A program made the translations under genes and the position numbers. This document shows positions 1-8,787 of a stretch of 64,000 nucleotides of DNA, in pieces (position 1 is the first letter of the stretch; each line of letters opens with the position of its first letter). The stretch is taken from the NCBI RefSeq assembly GCF_030409305.1, contig NZ_JAUFPQ010000013.1:62001-126000 (forward strand), written 5' to 3'. The notes beneath the pieces were generated by a model. The model saw nothing but the letters and a program-made list of their open reading frames with translations. It was not told where the DNA came from and made no database searches. This stretch comes from Halomonas maura (GTDB lineage: Bacteria; Pseudomonadota; Gammaproteobacteria; Pseudomonadales; Halomonadaceae).

Positions 1-551
1 CCATCGCTCGACAGCCCCGCGGCCTTGGCCAGCATCAACGCGCGAATATGGTCCCATCCACCGGCACCGCTGGAGCCGGACATCACCACCGAGGTGGGGT
101 CGGCGACGATCGCCTCGAGCAGCTGGTCAAGCGTCTCGTAGGGGCTGTCGGCATCGACCAGGATGACGCCCACATCGGTACCGAGCATCGCCAGCCAGCG
201 CATGGTGTCGGCATCCCCCGGATAACGTCCCTGGGCAATCTGGGTCATCCCCACCGTACTGGTCGCCACGATCAGATCGCCGTCATCGGCCCGCTTGCCG
301 GCCACGTTGGAAAACGCCACGGCGCCCACGCCGCCCGGCATGTTGGTCACCTGGACGTTGCCATCGACCAGATCCAGTTCCCGAAGCAGCTTGCCTACCG
401 AGCGACAGGTGAAGTCCCAGCCGCCGCCGGGATCGGCCGGGGCGATGCACTCGGCGATGGCGAGTGCCTGACCGGGCAGACCGGCGGTCAGACCCAGCCC
501 CAGCAACGTGGACGCCATCAGGCGGCGTGGTGTCATGGAAGTGATCGGCAT
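1..551 (-). CDS. TTT-family (tripartite tricarboxylate transporter) solute-binding protein, 3' part cut by window edge
   Basis: Periplasmic binding protein of the TctC/Bug type that delivers a carboxylate to a TctAB membrane pair; tctB and tctA would lie beyond the left edge. About 183 codons are present. The protein begins with a signal peptide (basic MTPRR stretch, then a hydrophobic LLGLGLTAGLPGQALA segment) and continues with the family's typical CIAPADPGGGWDFTCR ligand-binding start and a MPGGVGAVAF loop. Two in-frame ATGs exist, at 551 and 536; the first is given, the second is equally possible. It lies 52 bases downstream of the CoA-transferase gene on the same strand, so it is probably the third gene of that operon. 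The substrate cannot be read from sequence; a branched dicarboxylate is inferred from the neighbours. Confidence 0.85.
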   Translation of the reverse strand, partial: MPITSMTPRRLMASTLLGLGLTAGLPGQALAIAECIAPADPGGGWDFTCRSVGKLLRELDLVDGNVQVTNMPGGVGAVAFSNVAGKRADDGDLIVATSTVGMTQIAQGRYPGDADTMRWLAMLGTDVGVILVDADSPYETLDQLLEAIVADPTSVVMSGSSGAGGWDHIRALMLAKAAGLSSD

Positions 552-603
552 GTCGTGGCTCCTCGTCCTTGTTGTTGTCACTCTCCCCGTGGGGGAGACA
601 TGC

Positions 604-1812
604 TCAGATGACGCCCTTCTCCCGCAACGCGCCGTAGTCGGCGTCCGCCAGGCCCAGCTCGGCGAGGATTTCCTCGGTATGCTCTCCCAGCTCGGGCACC
701 GGATGATGTATCGCTGCCGGAGCCTCGGACATCTTCACCGGGAAGCCGGTGGTCGGCACCTTGCCATAGCCCCCCTGGTCGAGCTCGAGCATCATCTGCT
801 GCTCGCGAACCTGAGGATCCTCGAAGGTCTCCTGCAGGTCTTGAACCCGGCCACAGGGCACGCCGGCCTCATTGAAATGGTCGAACCACTCCGCCACGCT
901 TCGCCGTTCGATCTCCCGGTTGAGGATCTCGCGCAGCGCCTCGCGGTTATCCATGCGACGACGGTTGTCGCCAAAGCGCTCGTCTTTCAGCAGCTCCAGC
1001 ATGTCCAGGGCACCGAGAAAGCGCTCGACCATGATGTCGTTGCTCGGCGCGATGGCGACCTCACCGTCGCTGGCCTGGAACAGGCCATAGGGATAGAGCA
1101 TGGGATGATCGTTGCCGGTACGCTTGGGCACCTCGCCGGTGGCGAAGTATTCCGCTGCCAGGTACCCCATCATGCTGATCAGGCCGTTGGTCAGCGCGGT
1201 CTCGACGATATCGCCCTGGCCGGTACGCTCGCGGCGTACCAGCGCCGCGCTGATGCCGAAGGCCAGGTTCTGGCTGGCGACCATGTCGCTGATCGGCGGC
1301 GCGGCCCGCATGGGCTCGCCACTCTCGCGGCCGTTCACGCCCATGAAACCGCTCATCGCCTGGGCGATGAAGTCGTAGGCGGGCCGGTCACGGTACGGAC
1401 CGCTGGAACCGAAGCCATTGATACGTCCCACCACCAGGTGCGGGAAACGCTCACGCAGTACCTCGTCGCTGAAGCCCATCCTGGCCATCACGCCCGGACG
1501 AAAGTTCTCCACCAGAACATCGGCACCTTCCAGAAGCCGGCCCAGGATCGCCTTGCCCTCCTCCTGACGAAGATCGAGAGTCAGGGAGCGCTTGTTGCGA
1601 TTGAACTGGGCGAAGTACCAACTGAAGCCATTCACCATGTTGCCCTGGGAACGCACGATATCGCCGCGTCCCGGAGGCTCGACCTTGATCACCTCGGCGC
1701 CGTGATCGCCCAGTATCTGGGTGCAGAAGGGGCCGGAGATCACTCGGGTCAGGTCGATGACACGGATGCCCTGCAGGGAACCCGAAGAAGACGCCATATC
1801 GAGCATGCTCAT
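604..1812 (-). CDS. Family III CoA-transferase (CaiB/BaiF)
   Basis: 402-residue CoA-transferase of the formyl-CoA transferase fold, which moves CoA between carboxylic acids through an aspartyl-CoA thioester. The N terminus has the typical GIRVIDLTRVISGPFCTQ start, followed by GAEVIKVEPPGRGD and ENFRPGVMARMGF. The catalytic aspartate is most likely Asp176 in PISDMVASQ, which aligns with the Asp169 region of Frc. Full length for the family. Its ATG overlaps the stop of the HMG-CoA-lyase gene by 4 bases (1809-1812), a sign of coupled translation. Human SUGCT, a member of the same family, activates glutarate and hydroxymethylglutarate, so pairing with an HMG-CoA lyase suggests the acceptor is a 3-hydroxy-3-methyl dicarboxylate. 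The substrate is inference. Confidence 0.88.
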   Translation of the reverse strand: MSMLDMASSSGSLQGIRVIDLTRVISGPFCTQILGDHGAEVIKVEPPGRGDIVRSQGNMVNGFSWYFAQFNRNKRSLTLDLRQEEGKAILGRLLEGADVLVENFRPGVMARMGFSDEVLRERFPHLVVGRINGFGSSGPYRDRPAYDFIAQAMSGFMGVNGRESGEPMRAAPPISDMVASQNLAFGISAALVRRERTGQGDIVETALTNGLISMMGYLAAEYFATGEVPKRTGNDHPMLYPYGLFQASDGEVAIAPSNDIMVERFLGALDMLELLKDERFGDNRRRMDNREALREILNREIERRSVAEWFDHFNEAGVPCGRVQDLQETFEDPQVREQQMMLELDQGGYGKVPTTGFPVKMSEAPAAIHHPVPELGEHTEEILAELGLADADYGALREKGVI

Positions 1813-2768
1813 CCTCGTGCGGTGGGTACGGCGGAACAGTCGCTGAGCGCAAGACGTGGTCCGGCCTTGGAAACCTGTCCCGGCAGGTCGCGCCCCATCA
1901 ACCGCGTGGCGATCTGCGCGGCACCGATCATGCCCGCGAGATCGATCCCCGTGTCGATGCTCATCTCGTCGAGCAGGTAGACGAGGTCCTCACTGGCGAT
2001 GTTGCCCGAGGCACCGGGCGCGAAGGGGCAGCCGCCGAGGCCGCCAATGGAGCTCTCGTAGCGATCCACGCCGAGGGCAAGCCCCTGCATGACATTGGCC
2101 AGCCCGATGCCGCGGGTGTTGTGGAAATGCAGGGTAGGGACGATCGGCGGGGCCACCTCGCGCAGGTGCCGAATGCGCTCGGAGACCAGCGGCGGCGTGG
2201 CCATGCCGGTGGTATCACCGAGCGAGAGGTGTCGCACGCCAAGCTCGGAGAAGTGCCGGGCAATCCGTCCCACGGATGCCACCTCGATGTCGCCTTCGAA
2301 GGGGCAACCGAAGCTGGTGGCAACCGCTCCTCGCAGCTCGACCCCACTGCCTTCCAGCACTCTCGCCGCGTCCTCGAACCCCGCCAGGGAGTCCTCCACC
2401 GAGCGGTTCACGTTCTTGGCATTGTGGGTTTCCGAAGCGGAGACGAACATCACGACGGCATCGATGCCCGCTTCCAAAGCCCGTTCGGCACCGCGGTGAT
2501 TGGGCACCAGGGCAGAAAGATGCACGCCGTCAAGCCCGCGCAGCGCGGTCACCAGATCGACGGCATCGGCCAGCGCCGGCACGGCCTTGGGACTGACGAA
2601 GGAAGTAATCTCGAAGGCGTTGACGCCCGCGGCCACCAGGGCATGGATCAGCTCGAGCTTTTCCGCGGTGGACAGGATGACGGATTCATTCTGGAGGCCA
2701 TCACGAGGTCCTACCTCGGTGACATGCACTCGCGAGGGCTGACGCTCGACGTGATGGGTGGCAGGCAT
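1809..2768 (-). CDS. Hydroxymethylglutaryl-CoA lyase
   Basis: Splits HMG-CoA to acetoacetate and acetyl-CoA (leucine and dicarboxylate breakdown), using a divalent metal in a TIM barrel. Seen: VTEVGPRDGLQNE near the N terminus (metal Asp and catalytic Arg), EITSFVSPKAVP, SLGDTTGMATP, LHFHNTRGIGLAN with the metal histidines, and the GGLGGCPFAPGASGNIASED loop split here as GGCPFAPGA with the catalytic Cys. The open frame can start at a TTG at 2813, but the ATG at 2768 is preferred because an AAGGAAG ribosome site lies about 11 bases before it and the family usually starts close to VHVTEVGPRDG; this gives 319 residues. First gene of the minus-strand operon with the CoA-transferase and the TTT binding protein. 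Confidence 0.9.
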   Translation of the reverse strand: MPATHHVERQPSRVHVTEVGPRDGLQNESVILSTAEKLELIHALVAAGVNAFEITSFVSPKAVPALADAVDLVTALRGLDGVHLSALVPNHRGAERALEAGIDAVVMFVSASETHNAKNVNRSVEDSLAGFEDAARVLEGSGVELRGAVATSFGCPFEGDIEVASVGRIARHFSELGVRHLSLGDTTGMATPPLVSERIRHLREVAPPIVPTLHFHNTRGIGLANVMQGLALGVDRYESSIGGLGGCPFAPGASGNIASEDLVYLLDEMSIDTGIDLAGMIGAAQIATRLMGRDLPGQVSKAGPRLALSDCSAVPTARG

Positions 2769-2816
2769 GGCAGCGGACTTCCTTCCAGATGCGGCACTCA
2801 AACGGCGCGTCAAATC

Positions 2817-2844
2817 ACTATAGGCAGCGCTTCAAACGGCTCAA
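2817..2844 (-). promoter_or_regulatory. Candidate sigma-70 promoter of the HMG-CoA lyase operon
   Basis: On the minus strand TTGAGC (2839-2844) and TATAGT (2817-2822) are 16 bases apart, about 50 bases before the lyase ATG. It falls inside the short extension that a TTG start would create, which supports the ATG start. Confidence 0.45.
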
Positions 2845-3035
2845 ATTAGCCTTTTGTTGATAAAAGTCATTCTCCTTCCCCGAAAACCACTTACCCCCGC
2901 CCCTTCGAAGACGCCTCCTGCCGCTTCCGTCGTATTTCGCCGCCTAACAAAACACCATAGAATCGCCCATCTGAGCCGCACCAGACAGAAAAAGGACTAG
3001 ATGAAACAACATATAATCAGCCGTAAACGCCAACT
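2845..3035. other. AT-rich intergenic stretch, no gene seen
   Basis: About 190 bases of noticeably lower GC than the flanks, with stops in all frames read. It joins the operon promoter region to the broken end of a transporter remnant and may mark an old deletion junction. Confidence 0.4.
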
Positions 3036-3317
3036 AATGCGTCGTGGCGCACCCAAGGCCAGCTGATGGGCCTGTGGTTCACCGGCTCGGCGCTCGGCAA
3101 CCTGGTCGCGGGCCTGATCGGCGGCCACGTCAATCCCGAGGAGGTCCAGCAGCTGCCTGAGCTGTTCGGCCGCTCCGCCATCGCCCTGGTGATCTTCGCC
3201 GTGGTGCTGCTGTTGCTCGTACCGGTGTTCAAGCGCATGCTCGGACACCATCGCCTCATCGCCCCCTCGGCCGCCCATCGCGCGGGCGCCGACGCCACCT
3301 ATCAGCAAGGAGCCTGA
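3036..3317 (+). pseudogene. C-terminal remnant of a POT/PTR2 di/tripeptide transporter
   Basis: The frame starting after the stop at 3024-3026 reads into GQLMGLWFTGSALGNLVAG, a pattern typical of the penultimate helices of bacterial peptide:proton symporters of the POT family, then a final membrane helix (AIALVIFAVVLLLLVPVF) and a basic tail. Such transporters are about 480-500 residues; only about 90 remain and the upstream sequence is unrelated AT-rich DNA, so the gene has lost its first four fifths. Its stop codon overlaps the ribosome site of the aminopeptidase gene, which suggests the intact ancestor was a transporter-peptidase operon. Confidence 0.7.
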
Positions 3318-3319
3318 GC

Positions 3320-5137
3320 ATGACCTCTTCCAGTGCCGACACCGCGCGCCAACGCCTCGCCGCCCTGCGCGACACCATGCGCGAGCACGCCATCGACGCC
3401 TGGTGGCTGCCCTCCTCGGATCCGCATAACTCCGAGTACCTGCCGGCGCACTGGGCCGGTCGGGCCTGGCTATCGGGCTTCGACGGCTCGGTAGGCACCC
3501 TGGTGGTCACCCGGGACGCCGCCGGCCTGTGGGTCGACAGCCGCTACTGGGTGCAGGCCGAGGAACAGCTGGCCGGCAGCGGCATCGCGCTGATGAAGCT
3601 CCAGCCCGGCCAGGCCGACGCGCCGATGCGCTGGCTCGCCGAGCGGCTCGACGAGGGCGCCACCCTGGGCTTCGATGCCGACGTGGTGTCGCTGGCCAGC
3701 GCGCGCCGGCTGGAGGCCCACCTGGCCCCGGCGGGCATCCGCCTGCGCGGCGATCTGGACCTGCTCGAGGCCATCTGGCCGGCGCGCCCGGCGCTGCCCG
3801 AGGCGCCGCTCTACGCCCATCCGGCGGCCTACCTGGACGAGTCCCGCGCGGAGCGCCTGGCCCGGGTGCGCGCGGCCATGGCCGAACACGGCGCCGACTG
3901 GCACCCGATCTCGACCCTGGACGACATCGCCTGGCTGACCCAACTGCGCGGCGCCGACGTCGACTTCAACCCGGTGTTCCTCGCCCACCTGCTGGTGGGC
4001 CACGAGACGGCCACCCTGTTCGTCGCCCCGGGCAAGCTCGGCGACGGGCTCGCCGCGGCGCTGGCCGCCGACGGCATCGCGGTGGCCGACTACGCCGACT
4101 GGGCGACCCACCTGGGCCAGCTGCCGGTTGATGCCCGGGTACTGCTCGACCCGGCCAGGCTGACCCTGGGCAGCCGCCAGGCGCTGCCCGAGGGCGTGAC
4201 CCTGGTCGAGGCCTTCCAGCCCAGCACCCTGGCCAAGGGCCGCAAGAGCGAGGCCGACCTGGCCCAGGTGCGCGAGGTCATGGAGGAGGACGGCGCCGCC
4301 CTGTGCGAGTTCTTCGCCTGGCTCGAGGCCGCGCTCGAACGCGGCGAGACGGTCAGCGAGCTGACCGTGGACGAGACGCTCACCGCCGCCCGTGCCCGCC
4401 GCCCCGGCTTCGTCAGCCGCAGCTTCGGCACCATCGCCGCCTACAACGCCAACGGCGCCCTGCCCCACTACCACGCCACCCCCGAGGCCCACGCGACCAT
4501 CGCGGGCGATGGCCTGCTGCTGATCGACTCCGGCGGCCAGTATCACGGCGGCACCACCGACATCACCCGGGTGGTGCCGGTGGGCACCATCACCGACGCC
4601 CATCGCGAGGACTACACCCGGGTGCTCAAGGGCACCATCGCCCTGTCCCGGGCGCACTTCCCGCGCGGCATTCCCTCGCCGCAGCTGGACGCCATCGCCC
4701 GGGCGCCGCTGTGGGCCAGCGGCCGCGACTACGGCCACGGCACCGGCCACGGCGTCGGCTACTTCCTCAACGTCCACGAGGGGCCCCAGGTGATCGCCTG
4801 GTACGCCCCGCCGGCGCCGCATACCGCCATGCAGCCGGGGATGATCACCTCCATCGAGCCCGGCGTGTATCGCCCCGGCCGGTGGGGCATCCGCATCGAG
4901 AACCTGGCCGCCAACCGTCCCGCCGGTGAGAGCGAGTTCGGCGACTTCCTGCGCTTCGAGACGCTGACCCTGTGCCCCATCGACACCCGGCCCATCGACG
5001 TCGCCCTGCTCGACCCCGCCGAGGCGGACTGGCTCGACGCCTACCACGCCGAGGTGCGCGCACGCCTCGCCCCCAAGCTCGAAGGGGACGCCCTGGCCTG
5101 GCTCGAGGCCCGCACCGCACCGCTCGAGCGCGGCTGA
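3320..5137 (+). CDS. Xaa-Pro aminopeptidase (M24B, aminopeptidase P)
   Basis: 605-residue cytoplasmic metallopeptidase that removes an N-terminal residue before proline. Three-domain long form: two creatinase-like N-terminal domains (start WLPSSDPHNSEYLPAHW; second around 150-300) and a C-terminal pita-bread catalytic domain. The five metal ligands can be placed: Asp403 (LLIDSGG), Asp414 (GGTTDITR), His477 (GTGHGVG), Glu513 (SIEPGVY) and Glu527 (RIENLA). The ATG follows an AAGGAG site at the end of the transporter remnant. It is closed by a strong hairpin at 5177. The pairing with a former peptide transporter fits a role in using imported peptides. Confidence 0.93.
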   Translation: MTSSSADTARQRLAALRDTMREHAIDAWWLPSSDPHNSEYLPAHWAGRAWLSGFDGSVGTLVVTRDAAGLWVDSRYWVQAEEQLAGSGIALMKLQPGQADAPMRWLAERLDEGATLGFDADVVSLASARRLEAHLAPAGIRLRGDLDLLEAIWPARPALPEAPLYAHPAAYLDESRAERLARVRAAMAEHGADWHPISTLDDIAWLTQLRGADVDFNPVFLAHLLVGHETATLFVAPGKLGDGLAAALAADGIAVADYADWATHLGQLPVDARVLLDPARLTLGSRQALPEGVTLVEAFQPSTLAKGRKSEADLAQVREVMEEDGAALCEFFAWLEAALERGETVSELTVDETLTAARARRPGFVSRSFGTIAAYNANGALPHYHATPEAHATIAGDGLLLIDSGGQYHGGTTDITRVVPVGTITDAHREDYTRVLKGTIALSRAHFPRGIPSPQLDAIARAPLWASGRDYGHGTGHGVGYFLNVHEGPQVIAWYAPPAPHTAMQPGMITSIEPGVYRPGRWGIRIENLAANRPAGESEFGDFLRFETLTLCPIDTRPIDVALLDPAEADWLDAYHAEVRARLAPKLEGDALAWLEARTAPLERG

Positions 5138-5176
5138 TCGGGTACCGCTCACGTATTGAGCAACACCCGAAACGAA

Positions 5177-5205
5177 GAGGGGCGCCGGCATGGCCGGCGC
5201 CCCTC
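5177..5205 (+). terminator. Hairpin terminator after aminopeptidase P
   Basis: Perfect 13-bp stem GAGGGGCGCCGGC with a 3-base loop, 40 bases after the stop. The following T-tract is weak. Confidence 0.7.
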
Positions 5206-5388
5206 GTCACTTTCTCGACTCTGCCGCTGGGCTGAGCCTGTCGGATTCGCTCGCGGGCTCGCTGATCTGCCCTGCATGGCCGAAGGGGAGAAACGCCGCT
5301 GCGCCGCTGAAGACGGAAGACCGGTGCTTCACACCTGGAAGATGGCAGGAAGCCAGGGGATGGCCTCTCTTCCCCCTTCCCCCTTCCG
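5206..5388. other. Intergenic stretch without a recognisable gene; ends in a short pyrimidine heptamer repeat
   Basis: No credible reading frame. At about 5370-5388 the plus strand carries a pyrimidine run built of repeated CTTCCCC-like heptamers, directly before the first partial ntrC copy; a similar heptamer run lies at 20130-20166. Confidence 0.4.
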
Positions 5389-5481
5389 TCAGTCCTCCGC
5401 CATCTCCGGCAGCAGCGTCTTGCGCTTACCTGCCCTTTGAGGAGAGCGGGTATTGCGACCCCAGCCCAGCAGTTCGGCGGC
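5389..5481 (-). pseudogene. ntrC 3'-end copy A
   Basis: Thirty codons plus stop, in frame with copy B. Reads AAELLGWGRN, then TRSPQRAGK, then RKTLLPEMAED. The helix-two codons NTLTR of ntrC are replaced by a 12-base-longer in-frame block. Confidence 0.75.
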
Positions 5482-5664
5482 TCAGTCCTCCGCCATCTCC
5501 GGCAGCAGCGTCTTGAGCTTGCCGGCCCTTTGAGGAGAGCGGGTATTGCGCCCCCAGCCCAGCAGTTCGGCGGCCTCGCCCTTGCGCCCGCCGGTGTGCT
5601 TGAGCGCCGTCTCGATCAGGATCTTCTCGCCGAGTCTCGACAGCGGCACCGCCTCCCCAGAGTT
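5482..5664 (-). pseudogene. ntrC 3'-end copy B
   Basis: Sixty codons plus stop, in frame with copies A and C. Carries the alternative entry VPLSRLGEK, the intact ILIETALKHTGGRKGEAAE segment and the same inserted TRSPQRAG block as copy A before KLKTLLPEMAED. No start codon of its own. Confidence 0.75.
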
Positions 5665-5835
5665 TCACTCCTCCGCCATCTCCGGCAGCAGCGTCTTGAG
5701 CTTACGGGTCAGCGTGTTGCGACCCCAGCCCAGCAGTTCGGCGGCCTCGCCCTTGCGCCCGCCGGTGTGCTTGAGCGCCGTCTCGATCAGGATCTTCTCG
5801 CCGAGTCTCGACAGCGGCACCGCCTCCTCAGGGTT
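5665..5835 (-). pseudogene. ntrC 3'-end copy C with intact helix-turn-helix
   Basis: Fifty-six codons plus stop. The whole Fis-type helix-turn-helix is preserved (GWGRNTLTRKLKTLLPEMAE), ending Glu-Glu rather than Glu-Asp. Only the segment before EKILIETAL differs from ntrC. It could code for a DNA-binding module if fused to a start, but none is seen. Confidence 0.75.
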
Positions 5836-5929
5836 TCACTCCTCCGCCATCTCCGGCAGCAGCGTCTTGAGCTTGCCGGCCCTTAAAGAGAGCGCGTATT
5901 GCGCCCCCCCAGCCCAGCAGCTCGGCGGC
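5836..5929 (-). pseudogene. ntrC 3'-end copy D, frameshifted
   Basis: Abuts the ntrC stop codon. Similar to copy A but with a run of seven C where copy B has five and one deleted base, so the reading frame is broken (unit of 94 bases). Confidence 0.7.
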
Positions 5930-7328
<1,399 letters not shown>

Positions 7329-7336
<8 letters not shown>

Positions 7337-8375
7337 GGCACTTCTCCAGCGGTATCAGCAGTCGGAATTCGGTATGGCCCGGCGCAGAGTCGCACTCGAT
7401 CAGGCCCTGGTGCTGGTGCAGGATCGACTGGGCGATGGACAGCCCCAGGCCACTGCCCTCGGCGCGCCCCGAGACCATGGGATAGAACAGCGTCTCGCGC
7501 AGGGCGTCGGGGATGCCCGGCCCGTTGTCGATGATCGACACCTCGCAGACCAGCCGATGGCGCTCCGCGCCCAGGGTGAACTGGCGGCGGGCCCGGGTCT
7601 TCAGCACCAGGGTGGGCGCGTCAATGCCCGATTCGGTCATGGCCTCGACGGCGTTGCGCGCCACGTTGAGCATGGCCTGGATCATCTGCGACTCGTCGCC
7701 CATCAGGTCCGGAAGGCTGGGATCGTAGTCGCGGCTGATGGTGACCTCGGGATGCTCCACGGCCAGCAGGGCCCGCACCCGCTCCAGCACCCTGTGGATG
7801 TTCAACGGCTCGTGGCGATTGAGGCGATTGGGGCCCAGCATCGAGTCGACCAGGTCGCGCAGCCGGTCGACCTCCTCGATGATGATGCGGGTGAACTCGG
7901 CGTGCTGCGGGCTCTCCAGGTCGCGTTCCAGCAGCTGGGCCGCGCCCCGGATGCCGCCGAGGGGGTTCTTCACCTCGTGGGCCAGCCCCCGGGACAGCAC
8001 CTTGATGGTCTCCTGGCGGGTCTGCAGCGCCTCCTCCCGAGAGATGCGCAGCAGCCGGTCGCGGGGCTCCATCTCCAGCAGCAGCTCATCCGGCGAGAGG
8101 GGGGTAACGGTATAGTCCACGGTCAGCGGCTCACCGGTGGGCAGGATCAGGCGCGCCTCGCGCTGGGTGAAGGGATGGAACTCGTCGCGCGCCTTGGTGA
8201 GCACCTCGCCGATGTCCTCCTCACCCACCACCAGGCCGGGCAGGGGCTGGCCCACCACCCGCGAACGGCTCAGCGCGAGCAGGGCCTCCGCCGCGGGATT
8301 CATCCAGCGCAGGCACAGCTCCCCGTCCAGCAGCAGGACGGCGGTGGTGAGATGTTCCATCAGGCGTTGATACAT
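7329..8375 (-). CDS. ntrB: Nitrogen regulation sensor kinase/phosphatase NtrB
   Basis: 348-residue soluble histidine kinase, partner of NtrC and normally controlled by PII protein. PAS domain about 5-110 (starting LMEHLTTAVLLLDGEL), HisKA with phospho-acceptor His133 in SRGLAHEVKNPLGG, and an HATPase domain with NAVEAM (N box) and DNGPGIP (G1) plus GSGLGLSIAQ (G2). No membrane segments, as usual for NtrB. First gene of the ntrBC operon, with a sigma-54 promoter about 40 bases upstream and NtrC boxes further out, so nitrogen autoregulation is likely. Confidence 0.96.
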
Positions 8376-8420
8376 GGTGCGTTCCCGGCAAGCGTCGGTC
8401 GTGGACTGGCCATATAGCGG

Positions 8421-8436
8421 TGCAAGAAGTGCGCCA
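8421..8436 (-). promoter_or_regulatory. Sigma-54 promoter of ntrBC
   Basis: Minus strand reads TGGCGC, 5 bases, TTGCA, matching the -24/-12 consensus TGGCAC-N5-TTGCW with one mismatch and the invariant GG and GC at the right spacing. Predicted transcript start near 8410, leaving a 35-base leader before the ntrB ATG at 8375. Confidence 0.75.
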
Positions 8437-8489
8437 CTTCGGAGAAGCGCGACATGCCGGCGCCACAGGGTGGACCGGCGCGGGCGCCT

Positions 8490-8519
8490 TGCACCACTTT
8501 AGTGCACCAAACGGGTGCA
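8490..8519. promoter_or_regulatory. Two overlapping NtrC enhancer boxes
   Basis: Site 1 (8490-8506) TGCACCACTTTAGTGCA and site 2 (8503-8519) TGCACCAAACGGGTGCA both follow the NtrC consensus TGCACC-N5-GGTGCA; site 2 fits perfectly. They share one TGCA, so their centres are 13 bases apart. They lie about 85-105 bases upstream of the sigma-54 start of ntrBC, a normal enhancer distance. Confidence 0.8.
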
Positions 8520-8538
8520 CGCACGTCGGGAAGACGAA

Positions 8539-8787
8539 TCAGGGGGCATCGGGATGATGATGGCGCAGGCGGGAGCGATGCTCGTGCTCATGGCGATCAC
8601 GGGCGTCCTCGTCGCGCAGGCCATCGCCGTCGCGCAGCCGCTCGGCGTGCTCGAAGGCGCGACCCTCCTTGACCCGGTCGGCATGGTCGAAGGCATTGAA
8701 GCCCCCGTCATCGCGTCTCGGCGGCGGATGACAGGGCCTGAAGGTGCCGTCCGGACACAGCGGTCGATGTGGCCGGCGAAGGGGCAG
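8539..8787 (-). other. Open frame continuing past the DUF4124 amber stop
   Basis: After the TAG at 8788-8790 the same frame stays open for 82 codons to a TGA at 8539. It has no ATG, GTG or TTG, and encodes a charged His-, Asp-, Glu- and Arg-rich tail (for example FDHADRVKEGRAFEHAERL). Either a former C-terminal extension of the DUF4124 protein cut by an amber mutation, or chance in GC-rich DNA. Confidence 0.3.

Larger units (their letters stand above)
5389..5929 (-). repeat. Tandem array of four partial copies of the ntrC 3' end
   Basis: Directly downstream of ntrC are four head-to-tail copies of the DNA encoding its C-terminal Fis-type helix-turn-helix, each ending in its own stop codon: A 5389-5481, B 5482-5664, C 5665-5835, D 5836-5929. 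The stops of copies A, B, C and D are spaced by 93, 183 and 171 bases, all multiples of three. Two sequence types occur: copies A, B and D carry an extra block in place of the recognition-helix codons, while copy C keeps the ntrC sequence; B and C share a different entry segment (VPLSRLGEK instead of VPDFEK). DNA identity to ntrC is very high outside these blocks. Origin unknown. Confidence 0.85.

Noticed and set aside
2939..2955. CCTAACAAAAC resembling an attC end in the gap before the peptide-transporter remnant
   Set aside because: No complementary partner or stem within 150 bases.
3470..5191. 573-residue minus-strand frame opposite aminopeptidase P
   Set aside because: Shadow of the peptidase gene; composition (Gly, Gln, Ala, Val) typical of antisense GC-rich frames.
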